Below, piece after piece: positions 1-7,748 of a stretch of DNA of 14,732 bases (positions within the stretch are counted from its first letter, which is position 1; each line of letters opens with the position of its first letter). The translations under genes and the position numbers were made by a program. Location of the stretch: contig JBKECW010000098.1 in assembly GCA_047975005.1 (NCBI GenBank), forward strand, positions 1 to 14,732. The letters run 5' to 3'. The stretch comes from JBKEAJ01 sp047975005. GTDB lineage: Bacteria > Bacteroidota > Bacteroidia > Bacteroidales > Prolixibacteraceae. The notes beneath the pieces were generated by a model that saw nothing but the letters and a program-made list of their open reading frames with translations, was not told the DNA's origin and searched no databases.

Positions 1-286
1 AAGTGCCACTCTCGTCGACAAATGCTCCATCGACACCAAAGGTCGTTACTGTTACCCCTACAATTCTCTCACAATCAATCGCCGACGTAACAATACGTGA
101 GGCTTCGCTCAGTTTCCCCCACAGCTTTTCCAAATCCCAAATGCGCCCTCCAGAATAATGTGGGTCTTCGTCGGTTTCGTTGGGCATGGTGTGTGAGGCA
201 ACAATTTGTCCATTAACATCCATAGCAATAACCCGAACATTAGTAGCTCCACAGTCTAGAACAATAGCTATATCTTTTTGAACCAT
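1..286 (-). CDS. fucK: L-fuculokinase, N-terminal part (runs off left edge)
   Basis: ATP-dependent kinase that phosphorylates L-fuculose to L-fuculose 1-phosphate, the step after fucose isomerase. I translated the minus strand from the ATG at 286-284: 95 codons stay open to the window edge. The fragment begins with the FGGY/actin-fold phosphate-binding motif VLDCGATNVR (residues 9-18) and carries VTTFGVDGAFVD (about 80-91); both closely resemble the N-terminus of E. coli FucK as I remember it. The gene lies 74 bp downstream of fucI on the same strand, which supports the assignment over a xylulo- or rhamnulokinase. The start region has no Shine-Dalgarno sequence, as is usual in Bacteroidota. 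Most of the protein (normally about 470-500 aa) is outside the window, so an intact reading frame cannot be confirmed. Confidence 0.92.
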   Translation of the reverse strand, partial: MVQKDIAIVLDCGATNVRVIAMDVNGQIVASHTMPNETDEDPHYSGGRIWDLEKLWGKLSEASRIVTSAIDCERIVGVTVTTFGVDGAFVDESGT

Positions 287-309
287 ATAAGTTTAGTAAA
301 ACGGAATAT

Positions 310-339
310 GGCTCAGAGCATCCGAAAACGCTCTAAGCC
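310..339 (-). promoter_or_regulatory. Hairpin between fucI and fucK
   Basis: In the 74-bp fucI-fucK gap, arms 310-319 and 330-339 pair as a 10-bp stem with a 10-nt loop. On the minus-strand RNA the only non-Watson-Crick position is a G-U wobble; on the plus strand it would be a C-A mismatch, so the fold suits the fuc transcript. Flanking ATAT segments can extend the stem past one bulged base. No U-run follows, so it is not an ordinary intrinsic terminator. A role in stabilising the upstream fucI message or in differential expression is inference. Confidence 0.6.
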
Positions 340-360
340 AATATGTTGATTATTTAACTT

Positions 361-2145
361 TTAAATGCCGTAAAGCGAGCCATAGGTGGCACACGCCCTG
401 TAGTCCGAACCTTCTTTGTCCTCACCAAACGAAGCCCATGCGCTAGGACGGAAAATGTCATCGGTACAAACATTATGCATATTCACAGGAATACGCAACA
501 TCGATGCAAGCGTAATCAAATCCGCTCCGATATGTCCGTAGCTGATCGCTCCATGATTTGCACCCCAGTTTGCCATTACCGAATAAACATCCTTGAATGC
601 TCCCTCGCCATTAGTGCGTGGAACGAACCATGTGGTAGGCCATGTTGGGTCGGTACGCTCATTAAGCACGGTGTGTATTTCGTCGGGTAACTCTACCGTC
701 CAGCCCTCAGCAATCTGCAACACAGGCCCTATCCCTTTTACTAAGTTGACACGGCTCATAGTCACAGGCATCTGACCCGCAGTTTTGAAACACGACGAAA
801 AGCCACCGCCTCTAAAGTACTCTCTGTTGGCAGGAGGCCACTGTGTATTGTCGAGACATCTTTTTGCCTCTTCTTCTGATATTTCCCAAAATGGCTTCAT
901 TGCAGGATTGCCGTCGCAATCTCGTTGTTGTGCTGTTGCATCAAGAGTTGTTGAACCCGAGTTTATCAAGTGAATAATTCCATTTTCTGCCAAGCCCGAC
1001 AAGGCGTGCCCTGTTACTCGCTTAACTGCGTTAGGACTCCAATAGGTACGAACATCCGAAAATATCTGAGATGTGTTGCTCAGCAAATGCCCAAATAGCA
1101 TTGCAACACCATTCAAACTGTCATTCTCTGTCGCAAGAACAAAAGATTGACGAATACCATTCCAGTCAAACGAGGAATTTAACATAGCCTCTGCAAAGTC
1201 GGCATTCGGCTGATAGTCTGTCCACTGACGCTGACCCTGAAAGCCACCCAAAATAGCATTGCGACCAAGACCTTCCTCGCGGTAGCCTCGTTCAACGAGC
1301 TTGTGATTGCCAATCATCATATCACGGCAGATTAAGGTCATCTTAACCACTATCTCCCACTCATGCTGCTTGCGAGTATCGTCTGCCTTAACCTCAGGCT
1401 TATTGCGATCTGCTCCTTCCTTACAATTCTCTTTTGTCCACGCTAATGCTCTTTCAAATTCTTCTTGGTCGTAAATGCCCTCGTCAATACGGCGAAGTAT
1501 CTCTGTCGAATCTACGAATTCTGTACGAATACCCAAATAATCTTGGAAAAAATTTGTATCAACCATTGAACCGGCAATACCCATAGAACTGTAGCCTATC
1601 GATAAATAAGACTTTCCTTTCATTTGAGCTACTGCCAATGCTGCTTTAGTAAATCGCAATATCTTCTCGCTAACCTCTGCGGGAATACTAGTATCGCCAG
1701 CATCTTGAACATCTCTACCATATATTCCAAAGGTAGGTAAGCCCTTTTGAGTATAGCCTGCCAATGCCGCCGCAAGATAAACAGCTCCCGGACGCTCAGT
1801 TCCGTTGAACCCCCAAACAGCCTTTGGCAACAATGGGTCGGTGTCCATGACCTCCGTTCCATAGCACCAGCACGGAGTAACCGTTAGCGATACGCCAACG
1901 CCTTCCTGCTTGAACTTCTCGGCACACATAGCTGCCTCTGCAACTCCACCTATACATGTGTCGGCAATGACACACTCGACTTGCTCGCCACTAGGAAAAC
2001 GCAAGGTGCTGCTAATTAGATTTGCCGCCGCCTTTGCCAAATCCATAACCTGAGTTTCTAGAGACTCTCTAACTCCTCTTTCACGCCCGTCGATCACAGG
2101 ACGAATGCCTACTTTGGGTAAATTACCAATTAATCGCTTAGTCAT
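361..2145 (-). CDS. fucI: L-fucose isomerase
   Basis: Cytoplasmic Mn2+-dependent ketol isomerase converting L-fucose to L-fuculose, the first step of fucose catabolism (it can also act on D-arabinose). The 594-aa product is nearly the same length as E. coli FucI (591 aa). The E. coli metal/catalytic residues E337, D361 and H528 have counterparts at a constant offset of three: E340 (in LATEND), D364 (in FSDVRTYW) and H531 (in ANHGAISYGH). The N-terminus (IGNLPKVGIRPVIDGRERGV) and the ISSMGIAGS-like stretch near 185-193 (YSSMGIAGSMVD) are also family-typical. The start ATG at 2145 sits just after an A-rich leader including a run of nine A, and about 30 nt downstream of a predicted promoter start. 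fucK follows, forming an isomerase-kinase operon; aldolase and transporter genes may lie to the left. Confidence 0.97.
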   Translation of the reverse strand: MTKRLIGNLPKVGIRPVIDGRERGVRESLETQVMDLAKAAANLISSTLRFPSGEQVECVIADTCIGGVAEAAMCAEKFKQEGVGVSLTVTPCWCYGTEVMDTDPLLPKAVWGFNGTERPGAVYLAAALAGYTQKGLPTFGIYGRDVQDAGDTSIPAEVSEKILRFTKAALAVAQMKGKSYLSIGYSSMGIAGSMVDTNFFQDYLGIRTEFVDSTEILRRIDEGIYDQEEFERALAWTKENCKEGADRNKPEVKADDTRKQHEWEIVVKMTLICRDMMIGNHKLVERGYREEGLGRNAILGGFQGQRQWTDYQPNADFAEAMLNSSFDWNGIRQSFVLATENDSLNGVAMLFGHLLSNTSQIFSDVRTYWSPNAVKRVTGHALSGLAENGIIHLINSGSTTLDATAQQRDCDGNPAMKPFWEISEEEAKRCLDNTQWPPANREYFRGGGFSSCFKTAGQMPVTMSRVNLVKGIGPVLQIAEGWTVELPDEIHTVLNERTDPTWPTTWFVPRTNGEGAFKDVYSVMANWGANHGAISYGHIGADLITLASMLRIPVNMHNVCTDDIFRPSAWASFGEDKEGSDYRACATYGSLYGI

Positions 2146-2181
2146 ATTCTTTTTTTTTAAAATTATCTATTTCTCTTATCG

Positions 2182-2212
2182 CAAAGATGACCAAAACTTA
2201 ATATTGGTCAAA
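2182..2212 (-). promoter_or_regulatory. Predicted fucI promoter (Bacteroidota type)
   Basis: Read on the minus strand: -33 box TTTG (2212-2209), 19-bp spacer, then CATCTTTG (2189-2182), one base off the consensus TAnnTTTG. Transcription should begin near 2175, giving a leader of about 30 nt before the fucI ATG. The spacing is exactly that of the primary sigma factor promoters of Bacteroides. Confidence 0.65.
2188..2210. promoter_or_regulatory. Perfect 7-bp inverted repeat, probable operator of the fuc region
   Basis: TGACCAA (2188-2194), 9-bp spacer, TTGGTCA (2204-2210). The palindrome fills the space between the -7 and -33 boxes of the fucI promoter and covers the -33 box of the divergent regulator promoter. 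A protein bound here would be expected to block one or both promoters. Which protein binds is unknown: AraC-family proteins usually prefer direct repeats, so a GntR- or LacI-type fucose repressor encoded elsewhere is an alternative to the adjacent gene product. Confidence 0.5.
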
Positions 2213-2233
2213 TGCCTATATTTATTATTTTTG
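2203..2233 (+). promoter_or_regulatory. Predicted promoter of the AraC-family regulator gene
   Basis: ATTG (2203-2206), 19-bp spacer, TATTTTTG (2226-2233), a full match to TAnnTTTG. Start expected near 2240, leaving a 5' leader of about 190 nt before the ATG at 2433. A second TATTTTTG at 2282-2289 lacks a -33 partner and is judged weaker. Confidence 0.6.
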
Positions 2234-2245
2234 TATCCATTTCTA

Positions 2246-2287
2246 ACAATCAGAGATTGTAGATAATTGGAAAATACAATGTATTTT
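2246..2287. repeat. Two short perfect inverted repeats upstream of fucI / in the regulator leader
   Basis: First: ACAATC-AGA-GATTGT (2246-2260, 6-bp arms). Second: AAAATAC-AAT-GTATTTT (2271-2287, 7-bp arms). Both have 3-bp centres, and the centres are about 26 bp apart. They lie roughly 80 and 105 bp upstream of the predicted fucI start, where activator sites are common, and inside the leader RNA of the regulator gene. They could be protein sites or small RNA hairpins. AT-rich sequence makes chance palindromes likely, hence the modest confidence. Confidence 0.3.
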
Positions 2288-2432
2288 TGTTGAATTATTT
2301 AAGGTTTATGCGTTTAATCGTAGTACTATATAATCTGAGGTATAGGGGCAGTGTCTGTCTGTAATGCATATGGCGTATAGCGTCATTGACTGTCAGCACG
2401 AAAAACGGAACATCTAAATATCCATAAAGAAA

Positions 2433-3332
2433 ATGAACAACACGCACACACCACTTCTAAAAGGTGACCCCTCAGACCTAGCCCAAACATTTCCAAAGTA
2501 CGAGGTAAACCTGCTTTGCTGCCGTTATTGGTGGCTAGAGAATTGGGAGTTTAGAGACTTGTCATTTCCTTTTTGGCGTGTTTATCATAATAATTTCGAG
2601 GGTGCGAGTATAATCTATAAAGAAAAAAAAATATCTATTACCCCCGACAAGCTGATATTAATAGCCCCAAACACCTCCTACTCTACCCGACTTTACAATC
2701 ACAAAATACCACAAACAGGATACTCATTAAAAGGTGGTAGGATTAACCAAACAAATGCCGACAACAAGTCCCAGCTACTACACCTATTTATCCATTTCAA
2801 CCTAGGCGTACCATACGACTACGCCAATATGGGAATTTACTCTGTCCCGATTAATAAAGAGCTTTGTAAAATGCTCTCTCTTATAAAAGAACATCTGTGT
2901 CTTGAAGCATCACGGTTTAACTTTCATTCCACTATCGCCGTCAACTCCGTGATAAGCCAGCTGCTGTCAACTTTGCCAAGGTCAGGGTGGCAACTTGCCA
3001 GTAATGACTACCGCATCCTTCAAGCGATTCATTACATTGAGGAACACCCAAACGATATTTTGGAAAACCCTCAACTCGCACGCATCGCAGCCATGTCTAC
3101 AAATGCTTTTATACGTCTGTTTACCCAAGAAACAGGTATATCCCCACAAAAATATGTCAAAGGAAAACGCATCGACAAAGCGTGCATACTGCTCCACCAC
3201 TCAAATATGTCGATAGATGAAGTTGCCTCATCCTGTGGCTTTGCAGATCGCTACCATTTCTCCAGAATCTTCAAACAGATAACAAGCCATTCGCCGGCAA
3301 AGTATAAAAAAGGCGGACAGATGATGGGATAA
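2433..3332 (+). CDS. AraC/XylS-family transcriptional regulator
   Basis: A 299-aa DNA-binding regulator. The C-terminal ~105 residues form the AraC double helix-turn-helix: first HTH about 211-235 (ENPQLARIAAMSTNAFIRLF), second about 259-284, including IDEVASSCGFADRYHFSRIFKQ followed by SPAKYKKG, the signature end of the family. Residues ~25-150 form a cupin-like N-terminal ligand or oligomerisation domain, rich in aromatics (CRYWWLENWEF), typical of sugar-responsive members. The gene is divergent from fucI with shared control DNA, so regulation of fucI-fucK, perhaps in response to fucose or a downstream intermediate, is likely but inferred. Known Bacteroides fucose operons use a GntR-type FucR instead, so this control would differ from that model. 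The ATG at 2433 is preceded by an A-rich AAAGAAA segment. Confidence 0.9.
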   Translation: MNNTHTPLLKGDPSDLAQTFPKYEVNLLCCRYWWLENWEFRDLSFPFWRVYHNNFEGASIIYKEKKISITPDKLILIAPNTSYSTRLYNHKIPQTGYSLKGGRINQTNADNKSQLLHLFIHFNLGVPYDYANMGIYSVPINKELCKMLSLIKEHLCLEASRFNFHSTIAVNSVISQLLSTLPRSGWQLASNDYRILQAIHYIEEHPNDILENPQLARIAAMSTNAFIRLFTQETGISPQKYVKGKRIDKACILLHHSNMSIDEVASSCGFADRYHFSRIFKQITSHSPAKYKKGGQMMG

Positions 3333-3486
3333 GGCTGGCTATTGCTTCTATTTCTTTTAGTTCATAACTATACGTATTAAAAGCAATTGACGAGACATAA
3401 AAACAAATATTATGTTTTCGGGCACCGTTACAGGCAATATTTATAAAATATCAAATCGCCAACAGCATGGGTTAAAAGAAATTCAT

Positions 3487-3494
3487 TACTTTTG
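3487..3494 (+). promoter_or_regulatory. Candidate -7 box upstream of secA
   Basis: TACTTTTG matches TAnnTTTG and lies 32 bp before the secA ATG, so a start near 3501 would give a leader of about 25 nt. No TTTG or ATTG is found at the expected -33 distance (3464-3467 reads AGCA), so this rests on the -7 box alone. The rest of the 3333-3526 gap shows no gene and no convincing terminator after the regulator gene. Confidence 0.45.
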
Positions 3495-3526
3495 TATGGT
3501 TAAACAATAAAGTAAATTATATCTAG

Positions 3527-6500
3527 ATGAGTTCATTTGCAACAATATTAGGAAAGTTATTTGGCAATAAATCAGATAAAGACATAAAAAAGATTATGCC
3601 ATTAGTCGATGAGATTAACAAAGAATATAAGAATCTATCTTCGCTCTCTCATGACCAGTTGAGAGAAGAAACCGACAAACTTCGTCAAATAATTAAGGAT
3701 GCCACAGCTGAAGAAGAGTCAAAAATTACCGAATTGAAAGCCGAAGCCGAGAATGTTGCAGTAGACCAAAGCGAAGAACTATTCGCACAAGTAGATAAGC
3801 TAGAGGAGGCAATATTAGAAAAACTGAAGAGCGTTTTGATGGATATATTGCCCCAAGCCTTTGCAATAATGAAAGATACTGCGCGACGTTTTGCAGAAAA
3901 CTCGGAGCTAAAGGTAAGTGCGCGAGAATATGACAAAGAGCTGGCAACAGAGCGCAATAGCATAGAAATAAATGGCGATATTGCAGTTTGGCATAACACA
4001 TGGGAAGCGGGTGGAAATACGACTACTTGGTCAATGATTCACTACGATGTTCAGTTAATAGGAGGTATTGTTTTGCACGAAGGGAAGATTTCAGAGATGG
4101 CAACAGGAGAGGGAAAAACCCTTGTAGCAACTCTTCCTGTATTTCTCAATGCGCTTGCAGGGCGAGGCGTGCATATTGTTACTGTAAATGACTATTTGTC
4201 AAAACGTGATGCCGAATGGATGGGACCATTATATGAGTTTCATGGATTGTCAGTAGACTGTATAGACAAGCACACCCCAAACTCAAGAGAAAGAAGAGAA
4301 GCATATCAGGCAGATATTACATTTGGGACCAATAACGAATTTGGTTTTGATTACCTGCGTGATAATATGGCCATCAATATAGAAGACTTGGTACAACGGA
4401 CTCATCACTATGCTATTGTCGACGAGGTCGACTCTGTCTTGATAGATGATGCTAGAACACCATTGATTATAAGTGGTCCTGTGCCAAAAGGCGACCAACA
4501 TGAATTCAACGAACTAAAACCTCAGATTGACAGGTTGGTAACAAAGCAGCGTAGCCTTATAACACAATTACTATCGGATGCCAAGAGGCTACTAGGTAAA
4601 GAGGATGCAACAAAACAAGAAAAGGAAGAAGGGGCATTATCTTTATTGCGAGCGCATAAAGGTTTTCCAAAATATAAACCGCTAATCAAATTTCTTAGCG
4701 AACCAGGCATGAAAGACCTAATGCACAAGACTGAGAATTTCTATATGCAGAACAATAATGAGAAAATGCACATCGTAACAGATCCATTATTTTTTGTTAT
4801 TGAAGAAAAGATGAACTCGGTAGAGCTGACCGACAATGGTGTCGAGCTTATCTCGTCAGATGTCTCAGATAGCAAATTCTTTGTTATGCCTGATATTGGC
4901 GCAGAAATAGCCGAAATAGAAAAGTCAACCTTGACAGACGAAGAGAAGATAGACAAGAAAGATTCTTTAATTCAAGACTATGCTGTAAAATCAGAAAGAG
5001 TACACACCATCAACCAGCTACTGAAGGCCTACACTATGTTTGAGCGAGATGTAGAGTATATTGTCAACGACAATAAGGTACTTATAGTAGACGAACAGAC
5101 GGGGCGTATTATGGATGGGCGCAGGTACTCAGACGGCTTGCACCAGGCTATTGAGGCTAAAGAAAATGTAAAGGTTGAAGCAGCAACACAAACTTATGCC
5201 ACTATTACACTTCAGAATTACTTCCGAATGTACAACAAACTTTCGGGAATGACAGGAACAGCAGAAACTGATGCAGGAGAATTTTGGAGTACATACAAAC
5301 TTGACGTAGTGGTAATACCGACTAACAGGCCAATACAAAGAGACGATAGGAATGACTTGATATTCTTGACAAAGCGTCAAAAATACAAGGCCATTATAGA
5401 GGAGGTTCTTAGACTTACCGAGGCTGGAAGACCTGTACTTGTTGGAACAACTGCCGTAGACGTTTCGGAAACACTAAGCAAGATGTTAAAACTACGTGGT
5501 ATTCAGCACAATGTGCTAAATGCAAAACTACATGCAAAAGAAGCGGATGTTGTAGCCGAGGCAGGATTAAAAGGAGCAGTAACCATTGCAACTAACATGG
5601 CAGGTCGTGGTACGGATATTAAGCTTAGCGATGGAGTAAAAGCTTCCGGAGGTTTAGCCATAATAGGATCTGAAAGACATGAATCGCGCCGCGTAGACCG
5701 TCAGTTGCGAGGGCGTGCCGGTCGTCAGGGAGATCCCGGCTCTTCACAATTCTTCATATCAGCCGAAGATAATCTGATGCGCCTATTCGGGGAGAATCGA
5801 ATGTATAAGATATTGTCTATAAGCATGAAGGAAGATGACGACCCGGTAGAAAGTAAAATGCTCAACGGCATGGTTGAAAAAGCACAGAGACGCGTTGAAG
5901 AAAATCATTTTGGCACACGTAAGAGACTTTTGGATTACGACAAAGCAATGCAATCTCAAAGAGAAGTTATTTATAAACGACGTAAAAATGCATTGTTTGG
6001 AGATAGGCTAGATGCTGACTTGATGAATATGCTTTATGATACGGTTTACGATATAACATCCGATTATCAAAATGTTAGAGACTACAACGGATTTAAATTA
6101 GAGACACTTAGGGCATTGGCACAAGAGTCCAATGTCAGCGAAGAGGAGTTTCTTAACACTAAGACAGATGTTTTGGCAGAAAAGGTTTTCAGTCAGGTTC
6201 TTGATGGATATAAGCGCAAACAAAACTCTGTAGCAGAGAAGGCAAATCCTGTAATCGAGGACGTCTATGTAAACCATGGAACTAAATATACAAACATTGT
6301 CGTTCCAATCACTGATGGCAGCAACGTTTATAACATTGTAACAAACCTTGAGAAGGCTCACAATACATCATGCAAAGAGCTTGTCCGTTCTTACGAGAGG
6401 CAACTCAGCCTTCGGCACATTGATGATGCATGGAAAGAACAACTTCGCAAGCTTGACGACCTCAAGCAGTCGGTACAGAGTGCTGTTTATGAACAAAAGG

Positions 6501-6838
6501 ACCCTGTGCTGATTTATAAAAAAGAGGCATACGATTTGTTTAAGGAAATGATTACAAATGTAAATCAAGAAATAATTGCCTCGCTAATGCGCGCCCATAT
6601 TCAAGAAAGAGCCGGTGAAGATGTGCATGAAGGACATCGCCAACATACCGACATGAGCAAGTTGCAGACTAGTCGTGAAGCAAGTGAAGAAAGATCAAAG
6701 CAGCAACAACGAGCGCAAGGAAATGCAGGGCAACAAAGACAAGTAACTCAGCCTATTAAATCAGAAAAACAAGTAGGGCGTAATGAGCCTTGTCCTTGCG
6801 GTAGCGGAAAGAAATACAAGCATTGTCATGGTAAATAA
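3527..6838 (+). CDS. secA: Protein translocase subunit SecA (Sec motor ATPase)
   Basis: ATP-driven motor that pushes unfolded preproteins through SecYEG in the inner membrane. At 1103 aa it is longer than E. coli SecA (901 aa) and matches the long Bacteroidota form. There is an acidic, probably coiled-coil insertion around residues 58-105 and further extra sequence around 340-480. Motifs: Walker A GEGKT (194-198), DEVD Walker B (299-302) followed by SVLIDDARTPLIISG, GMTGTAE (574-580), TNMAGRGTDIKL (689-700) and QLRGRAGRQGDPGSSQFF (about 726-743). The C-terminal zinc-binding SecB/lipid-contact motif is intact (C1089, C1091, C1100, H1101), preceded by a Q/E-rich linker. The ATG at 3527 gives the expected MSSFATILGKLFGNKSDKDIKK start. 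lgt begins 6 bp after the stop, so the two are probably cotranscribed. Confidence 0.98.
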   Translation: MSSFATILGKLFGNKSDKDIKKIMPLVDEINKEYKNLSSLSHDQLREETDKLRQIIKDATAEEESKITELKAEAENVAVDQSEELFAQVDKLEEAILEKLKSVLMDILPQAFAIMKDTARRFAENSELKVSAREYDKELATERNSIEINGDIAVWHNTWEAGGNTTTWSMIHYDVQLIGGIVLHEGKISEMATGEGKTLVATLPVFLNALAGRGVHIVTVNDYLSKRDAEWMGPLYEFHGLSVDCIDKHTPNSRERREAYQADITFGTNNEFGFDYLRDNMAINIEDLVQRTHHYAIVDEVDSVLIDDARTPLIISGPVPKGDQHEFNELKPQIDRLVTKQRSLITQLLSDAKRLLGKEDATKQEKEEGALSLLRAHKGFPKYKPLIKFLSEPGMKDLMHKTENFYMQNNNEKMHIVTDPLFFVIEEKMNSVELTDNGVELISSDVSDSKFFVMPDIGAEIAEIEKSTLTDEEKIDKKDSLIQDYAVKSERVHTINQLLKAYTMFERDVEYIVNDNKVLIVDEQTGRIMDGRRYSDGLHQAIEAKENVKVEAATQTYATITLQNYFRMYNKLSGMTGTAETDAGEFWSTYKLDVVVIPTNRPIQRDDRNDLIFLTKRQKYKAIIEEVLRLTEAGRPVLVGTTAVDVSETLSKMLKLRGIQHNVLNAKLHAKEADVVAEAGLKGAVTIATNMAGRGTDIKLSDGVKASGGLAIIGSERHESRRVDRQLRGRAGRQGDPGSSQFFISAEDNLMRLFGENRMYKILSISMKEDDDPVESKMLNGMVEKAQRRVEENHFGTRKRLLDYDKAMQSQREVIYKRRKNALFGDRLDADLMNMLYDTVYDITSDYQNVRDYNGFKLETLRALAQESNVSEEEFLNTKTDVLAEKVFSQVLDGYKRKQNSVAEKANPVIEDVYVNHGTKYTNIVVPITDGSNVYNIVTNLEKAHNTSCKELVRSYERQLSLRHIDDAWKEQLRKLDDLKQSVQSAVYEQKDPVLIYKKEAYDLFKEMITNVNQEIIASLMRAHIQERAGEDVHEGHRQHTDMSKLQTSREASEERSKQQQRAQGNAGQQRQVTQPIKSEKQVGRNEPCPCGSGKKYKHCHGK

Positions 6839-6844
6839 TAAGAT

Positions 6845-7690
6845 ATGTTAGATTTTATATTGAGCATAAACTGGAATGTCAGTCCTTTTATATTTGAGAC
6901 ATCTTTTTACAGCCTTCGCTGGTACACTTTACTTTTTGCGATAGGCTTCTATATTGCATATAATCTAGGACTAAAGATGTATGCACTAGATGGTGTGGAC
7001 GAGGAGAAGATGAATAAGCTGATGATTTACATCTTCGTTGGGACTGTGTTTGGAGCAAGAATCGGACACTGTGTATTCTATGAATGGTCGTACTACAAGG
7101 ACCATATTGCCGAAATAATCTTGCCATTCAGGACCACTGTAAACGGTGTTAAATTCACAGGTTACCAAGGACTTGCAAGCCACGGCGGAGCAATAGGAAT
7201 ATTTATAACTGTGTCCATTTATGCAAAAAAAGTATCAAAAACCTCAGTCTGGTGGGTGCTAGACAGAGTTGTTGTTCCTACTGCACTCGTTGGAGGAATG
7301 ATACGTCTAGGTAATCTTTTCAACTCGGAAATATATGGCATACAGACAGCACTGCCTTGGGGAATGATATTTGAACGGAATGGAGAAACCATTGCCAAGC
7401 ATCCGACGCAGATATATGAATCGCTTTGTTATGTCATTTCTTTCTTCGTACTGGCACATCTGTTTTGGAAAACAGACAAACGCAAGCACGAAGGTTTTAT
7501 TACAGGCTTGTTCTTCATACTGATATTTACGGCACGATTTTTTATTGAATTTATCAAAGAAGCCCAAGAAGCATTTGAGACAACAATGGTTCTAAACATG
7601 GGGCAATGGCTTAGTATTCCATTAATTATATTAGGAATATACCTGATAATATCGTCAAAGAAACGCCCCCTCTCGCTAAAAACAAGCTAA
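6845..7690 (+). CDS. lgt: Prolipoprotein diacylglyceryl transferase
   Basis: Inner-membrane enzyme that moves diacylglycerol from phosphatidylglycerol onto the lipobox cysteine of prolipoproteins, the first step of lipoprotein maturation. The 281-aa length is normal. Family features: ARIGHCVFYEW (71-81), the SHGGAIGIF loop with HGG at 113-115, the signature region GGMIRLGNLFNSEIYG (150-165), KHPTQIYESL (186-194), and the late arginine in ARFFIEFIKEAQ (230-241). About seven hydrophobic membrane segments are visible. The gene starts 6 bp after secA, linking preprotein export with lipoprotein processing in one transcript. The 58-bp gap to trkH holds no Bacteroidota promoter match, so trkH may be read from the same message. 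Confidence 0.97.
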   Translation: MLDFILSINWNVSPFIFETSFYSLRWYTLLFAIGFYIAYNLGLKMYALDGVDEEKMNKLMIYIFVGTVFGARIGHCVFYEWSYYKDHIAEIILPFRTTVNGVKFTGYQGLASHGGAIGIFITVSIYAKKVSKTSVWWVLDRVVVPTALVGGMIRLGNLFNSEIYGIQTALPWGMIFERNGETIAKHPTQIYESLCYVISFFVLAHLFWKTDKRKHEGFITGLFFILIFTARFFIEFIKEAQEAFETTMVLNMGQWLSIPLIILGIYLIISSKKRPLSLKTS

Positions 7691-7748
7691 GAATATCTAT
7701 TCTTGGTCATTGCTTAGAGATAGATTAATAAAAGAATAAGGCACTTGC

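Noticed and set aside
2150..2158. Run of nine T as a possible frameshift or phase-variation tract for fucI
   Set aside because: It lies outside the coding region in the 5' leader, where A-rich RNA is normal for Bacteroidota; a minor effect on translation is possible but not supported.
3400..3418. AAAACA/TGTTTT inverted repeat as a terminator after the regulator gene
   Set aside because: Almost pure A/T arms, weak pairing and no following T-run.
7696..7735. Possible terminator between lgt and trkH (TATTCTT ... AAGAATA)
   Set aside because: Arms are short and AT-rich, the loop is over 20 nt and no T-run follows.
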